64,000 nucleotides of DNA from NCBI RefSeq assembly GCF_019430945.1, contig NZ_JAHYCB010000001.1, positions 802,002 to 866,001 of the forward strand, read 5' to 3'. This document shows, one piece after another, positions 61,412-64,000 of the stretch. Each line of letters starts with the position of its first letter. The first letter of the stretch is position 1. Origin of the DNA: Neorhizobium populisoli (GTDB lineage Bacteria; Pseudomonadota; Alphaproteobacteria; Rhizobiales; Rhizobiaceae). The notes under the pieces were generated by a model, which did no database searches, was not told the origin of the DNA, and was given only the letters and a program-made list of their open reading frames with translations. A program made the position numbers and the translations under genes.

Positions 61412-62452
61412 TTAGAACGTACGCTGCAGACGGACGAAACCGCTCCAGACGTCGTCATCAGCCGGGGTGCCATCGTCGTCAGCCTTGGTGTAGTTGACGG
61501 TGGTCTTGAAGGCGAGACCATCGGTGATAGCGTAGTCGAGCGTTACGCCTGCACGCCACATGTCGCGGTCGCCGGCGAAGTCGCCGCTGGCGTTAACGTC
61601 GATCGTGCCCCAATACTGGAAGGCCGGGGTGATCGTGAACTTGCCGAACTTGGCAGCGTACTGAGCAGCAACGGTCCACTCCGACAGGTCGTAGTAGGCG
61701 TTGACGCCAGACGACCAGATACCAGCAACGCTGAATGCGCCCGGACCTACGTCTGCGGAAACGATACCGCGGATAGCGCCGTCGTCAGCTGCGAAGTCGT
61801 ATGCGCCGAGGAGGTAAGCCGTAACCGGGCCGAAGGTGCCGGAAATCTGACCGTCGAGACCGATGTTGTCGTTACCACCGTAAGGGCTATTGTCACGATC
61901 GCTGTAAGAGCGGGTCAGCTCTTCGGCGAAGAGGCCGGCAGTGAACGAACCGCCATCATATTCGTAACCGATTGCGTTAACGCGGTTGGAACCGATATCG
62001 TCGGTTTCGCCCGACAGATCGTTATCCCAGTAGTTGTACATGTAACCGACCTTGAAGCCGCCGAGCGTGATGTACGCTTCGTCGATTTCGAAGGAACCAC
62101 CGTTGTAGTCGCCTTCAGCCCAGGTACGGAGAGCGATGTAGGAACGCAGAGCGCCGAATTCAGTGTCCGTGCGGGCATCGAAGTTCAGCAGGGCGCGGGT
62201 ACGGGCATTCCAGTTGTCGTCTGCACCGGCGTCGTTTGCGCTGTCCCAGTCAACCTGGAAACGAACGTAACCGCCGATCTTGAGGCAGGTTTCAGTGCCG
62301 GGAATATAGAAAAAGCCCGTGCCGAATGCGTCGCAAACGCGAACATATTCCATCGGCTCCGGCTCGGCAGCAACGATAGCATCGGCGGCATGGGCGCCAG
62401 AGAAGCCAACCAATGCGGCAGCGGTGCCGAACAATACGCTTCTGATGTTCAT
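61412..62452 (-). CDS. outer-membrane porin, Rhizobiales type (first copy)
   Basis: A 346-residue porin with a signal peptide ending before ADAIVAAEPEPM. Cys in VRVCDAFGTGFFYIPGTETC, the two-Cys loop near the N-terminus, and ALRTWAEGDYNGGSF are diagnostic of the Rhizobiales porin family (RopA/Omp2b). The chain is beta-strand-rich and ends in Phe (VRLQRTF), as outer-membrane insertion requires. GGAGAT lies upstream of the ATG. A second copy lies immediately upstream. Confidence 0.95.
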   Translation of the reverse strand: MNIRSVLFGTAAALVGFSGAHAADAIVAAEPEPMEYVRVCDAFGTGFFYIPGTETCLKIGGYVRFQVDWDSANDAGADDNWNARTRALLNFDARTDTEFGALRSYIALRTWAEGDYNGGSFEIDEAYITLGGFKVGYMYNYWDNDLSGETDDIGSNRVNAIGYEYDGGSFTAGLFAEELTRSYSDRDNSPYGGNDNIGLDGQISGTFGPVTAYLLGAYDFAADDGAIRGIVSADVGPGAFSVAGIWSSGVNAYYDLSEWTVAAQYAAKFGKFTITPAFQYWGTIDVNASGDFAGDRDMWRAGVTLDYAITDGLAFKTTVNYTKADDDGTPADDDVWSGFVRLQRTF

Positions 62453-62728
62453 ATTTTTAGATCTCCAAAATCTAGTTTTTCTGCAACCATCGATTTGGGA
62501 GGATCAGACTAAAACGCCCGACACATTCGATGATTCCCAGCTGACATATGCATCATTGCGCGGATGACTTTTTCTCGCAATTCGAAAGCGGAAATCCACG
62601 GCACTCTTCTGAGCAATTGCTACATCTCTGTGACTAAAATGCACTACTCAGGCAGACCGAAAACATCAGTCCAGAACGATACCTATTTTACCAGGATCGA
62701 GGATCTGGATGCTGGATGGATAAAAACA
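62453..62728. other. intergenic region and leader between the two porin genes
   Basis: The 322 bases between the tandem porins hold the promoter and leader of the first copy and, at 62729-62755, the terminator of the second. No gene or clear promoter boxes can be identified by eye. The region is AT-richer than the porin genes. Confidence 0.4.
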
Positions 62729-62755
62729 AAAAGCCCGGCACGAAGCCGGGCTTTT
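62729..62755 (-). terminator. terminator of the second porin gene
   Basis: An 11-bp stem (62729-62739 with 62745-62755, loop ACGAA) with a T run on the minus strand lies 20 bases beyond the porin stop. Confidence 0.9.
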
Positions 62756-62774
62756 CGCAACCATCGTCAGATGA

Positions 62775-63863
62775 TTAGAACGTGCGCTGAAGACGGACGA
62801 AGCCGGTCCAGGAGTCGTCATCAAAGCCAGCACCGGTGTCGCCGGTGATCTTGGTGTAGTTGACGGTCGACTTGAAGGTCAGGCCCGAGGTGATAGCGTA
62901 GTCAAGCGTTACGCCTGCACGCCATGCATCGTTGCTCAGCCAGTTGTATTCGTTGCCGAGGCTGGTGTCGTAGCCGAGGTTACCATAGTACTGGAAGGCC
63001 GGGGTAACCGTGAACTTGCCGAACTTTGCAGCGTACTGTGCAGCAACAGCCCATTCCGAACGGTCGTAGTAAGCGCTGACGCCGGAAGCCCAGACAGCAG
63101 CAAGGCCGAGTTCGCCAGGACCAACAGCAGCCGTTACGATAGCGCGGATAGCGCCTTCTTCGGTGTGGAAGTCATAACCACCGAGCAACTGGGCCGAAAC
63201 GGCGCCGAACTTGCCGGAGATCTGAGCTTCGATACCAACGTTGTCGTTTTCCGGCTCATACAGAGCGGAGTCGAGAACGCCAGCCTGAATGCCGAGAACG
63301 CCGGTGCCGTCCTGACGCTTGGTCAGCTCGTCAACGAAGATACCAGCCGAGAAGGCGTCGCCCTTGTACTCGTAACCGATCATGTTGACGCGGTTCGAGC
63401 CGAGGTCGTCGGTTTCGCCGGAGAGACCAGCATCCCAGTAGTTGTAGCCGTAACCAACCTTGAAGCCACCGATGGTGAGGTAAGCTTCGTCGATTTCGAA
63501 CGAACCACCGTTGTAGTCGCCTTCAGCCCAGGTACGGAGGCCGATGTACGAACGCAGGGTGCCGAGTTCGGTGTCCGTGCGGGCATCGAAGTTCAGCAGG
63601 GCGCGGGTACGAGCATTCCAGTTGTCGTCCGGGCCGGCAGCTGCGCTGTTGTCGTTCCAGTCAACCTGGAAACGAACGTAACCACCGATCTTGAGGCAGG
63701 TTTCGGTGCCCGGGATGTAGAAGAAGCCGGTGCCGAAAGCGTCGCAAACGCGAACGTATTCCATGGGCTCCGGCTCAGCAGCGACGATAGCGTCAGCAGC
63801 CTGGGCGCCGGATACTGCTGCGAGGGCAGCAGCGGAGCCGAGAAGAAGGCTCTTGATGTTCAT
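62775..63863 (-). CDS. outer-membrane porin, Rhizobiales type (second copy)
   Basis: A 362-residue paralogue of the preceding porin. The mature N-terminus ADAIVAAEPEPMEYVRVCDAF, the two-Cys loop and the WAEGDYNGGSFEIDEAY strand are nearly the same, while the middle (residues ~185-215) and the loops differ. Ends in Phe. GGAGGTCAAAA precedes the ATG at 63863; the frame is open upstream but the signal peptide starts here. It lies upstream of the first copy with its own terminator, so the two are separate transcription units. The 137 bases to the right edge should hold its promoter. Confidence 0.95.
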   Translation of the reverse strand: MNIKSLLLGSAAALAAVSGAQAADAIVAAEPEPMEYVRVCDAFGTGFFYIPGTETCLKIGGYVRFQVDWNDNSAAAGPDDNWNARTRALLNFDARTDTELGTLRSYIGLRTWAEGDYNGGSFEIDEAYLTIGGFKVGYGYNYWDAGLSGETDDLGSNRVNMIGYEYKGDAFSAGIFVDELTKRQDGTGVLGIQAGVLDSALYEPENDNVGIEAQISGKFGAVSAQLLGGYDFHTEEGAIRAIVTAAVGPGELGLAAVWASGVSAYYDRSEWAVAAQYAAKFGKFTVTPAFQYYGNLGYDTSLGNEYNWLSNDAWRAGVTLDYAITSGLTFKSTVNYTKITGDTGAGFDDDSWTGFVRLQRTF

Positions 63864-64000
63864 TTTTGACCTCCAGTCAAAATCGCGGCTGGACCAGAGG
63901 TCGTTCTCACTCTTCTCTGGGCTGGCGCTCCAGAACGGGCAAGCAGACATCGAGGTCATGAGAGGCTAGGTGCGCATAGCGCATTGTCATCTGAAGTGTT

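Overview
This 64 kb window is a gene-dense, GC-rich chromosomal segment that looks like a member of the Rhizobiaceae (Rhizobium/Agrobacterium/Neorhizobium side of the Alphaproteobacteria). This rests on two tandem porins of the Rhizobiales type, a TTG-started short-form phosphatidylserine decarboxylase followed by phosphatidylserine synthase, the rpoZ-rsh and acpS-lepB-rnc-era core blocks, DUF2062 and DUF3563 proteins, many GTG/TTG starts, and four mosaic palindromic elements between genes of the kind described in rhizobia. I see no rRNA, tRNA, CRISPR array, transposase or prophage, so this reads as core chromosome with small accessory inserts (two toxin-antitoxin pairs and the repeat elements).

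Layout. 1-11.7 kb: end of an unknown gene, an Atm1-type ABC exporter, a divergent AraC regulator/SDR dehydrogenase pair, a luciferase-like monooxygenase, a cystine-type amino-acid ABC transporter, a secreted M48 peptidase fused to a TPM domain, and a DUF3667 membrane protein. 12-16.7 kb: an amino-acid racemase and D-cysteine desulfhydrase pair, a possible ComJ-like protein, the psd-pssA phosphatidylethanolamine pathway and a 42-residue protein. 16.7-25.7 kb: SRAP peptidase, YnfA, HigBA, two Nudix hydrolases, a YgfZ/HD/phosphatase run, an MscS channel and a RES-Xre toxin-antitoxin pair. 25.8-31 kb: a chemoreceptor and an NMT1/SsuA-like ABC importer. 31.1-34.7 kb: a kaiC-kaiB-HWE histidine kinase operon, the most interesting unit here. 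34.8-43.3 kb: a DUF2339-HD-MOSC run, two transporters and recO. 43.5-52.6 kb: small proteins and the core block era, rnc, lepB, acpS, DUF2062, rsh, rpoZ, plus a LabA-like NYN protein. 52.6-64 kb: Ada, a flippase-like LPG-synthase TM protein, an RsbQ-like hydrolase with a PAS histidine kinase, smpB, dapA, a lytic transglycosylase and two porins.

How the parts fit together. The window is rich in sensing and stress functions: stringent response (Rsh, omega), a Kai-type clock or timer with its own kinase, a hydrolase-PAS kinase pair resembling the RsbQ/RsbP energy-stress sensor, a chemoreceptor with a CheR tether, alkylation repair (Ada), abasic-site protection (SRAP) and two toxin-antitoxin modules. 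The cystine-type transporter and D-cysteine desulfhydrase, which are neighbours in enterobacteria, lie 4 kb apart here in opposite orientation and probably serve sulfur amino-acid use.

Limits: all calls come from reading translations, motifs, ribosome binding sites and hairpins by eye. No database search was run, family names are from memory, and regulatory sites are inferred from repeats only.
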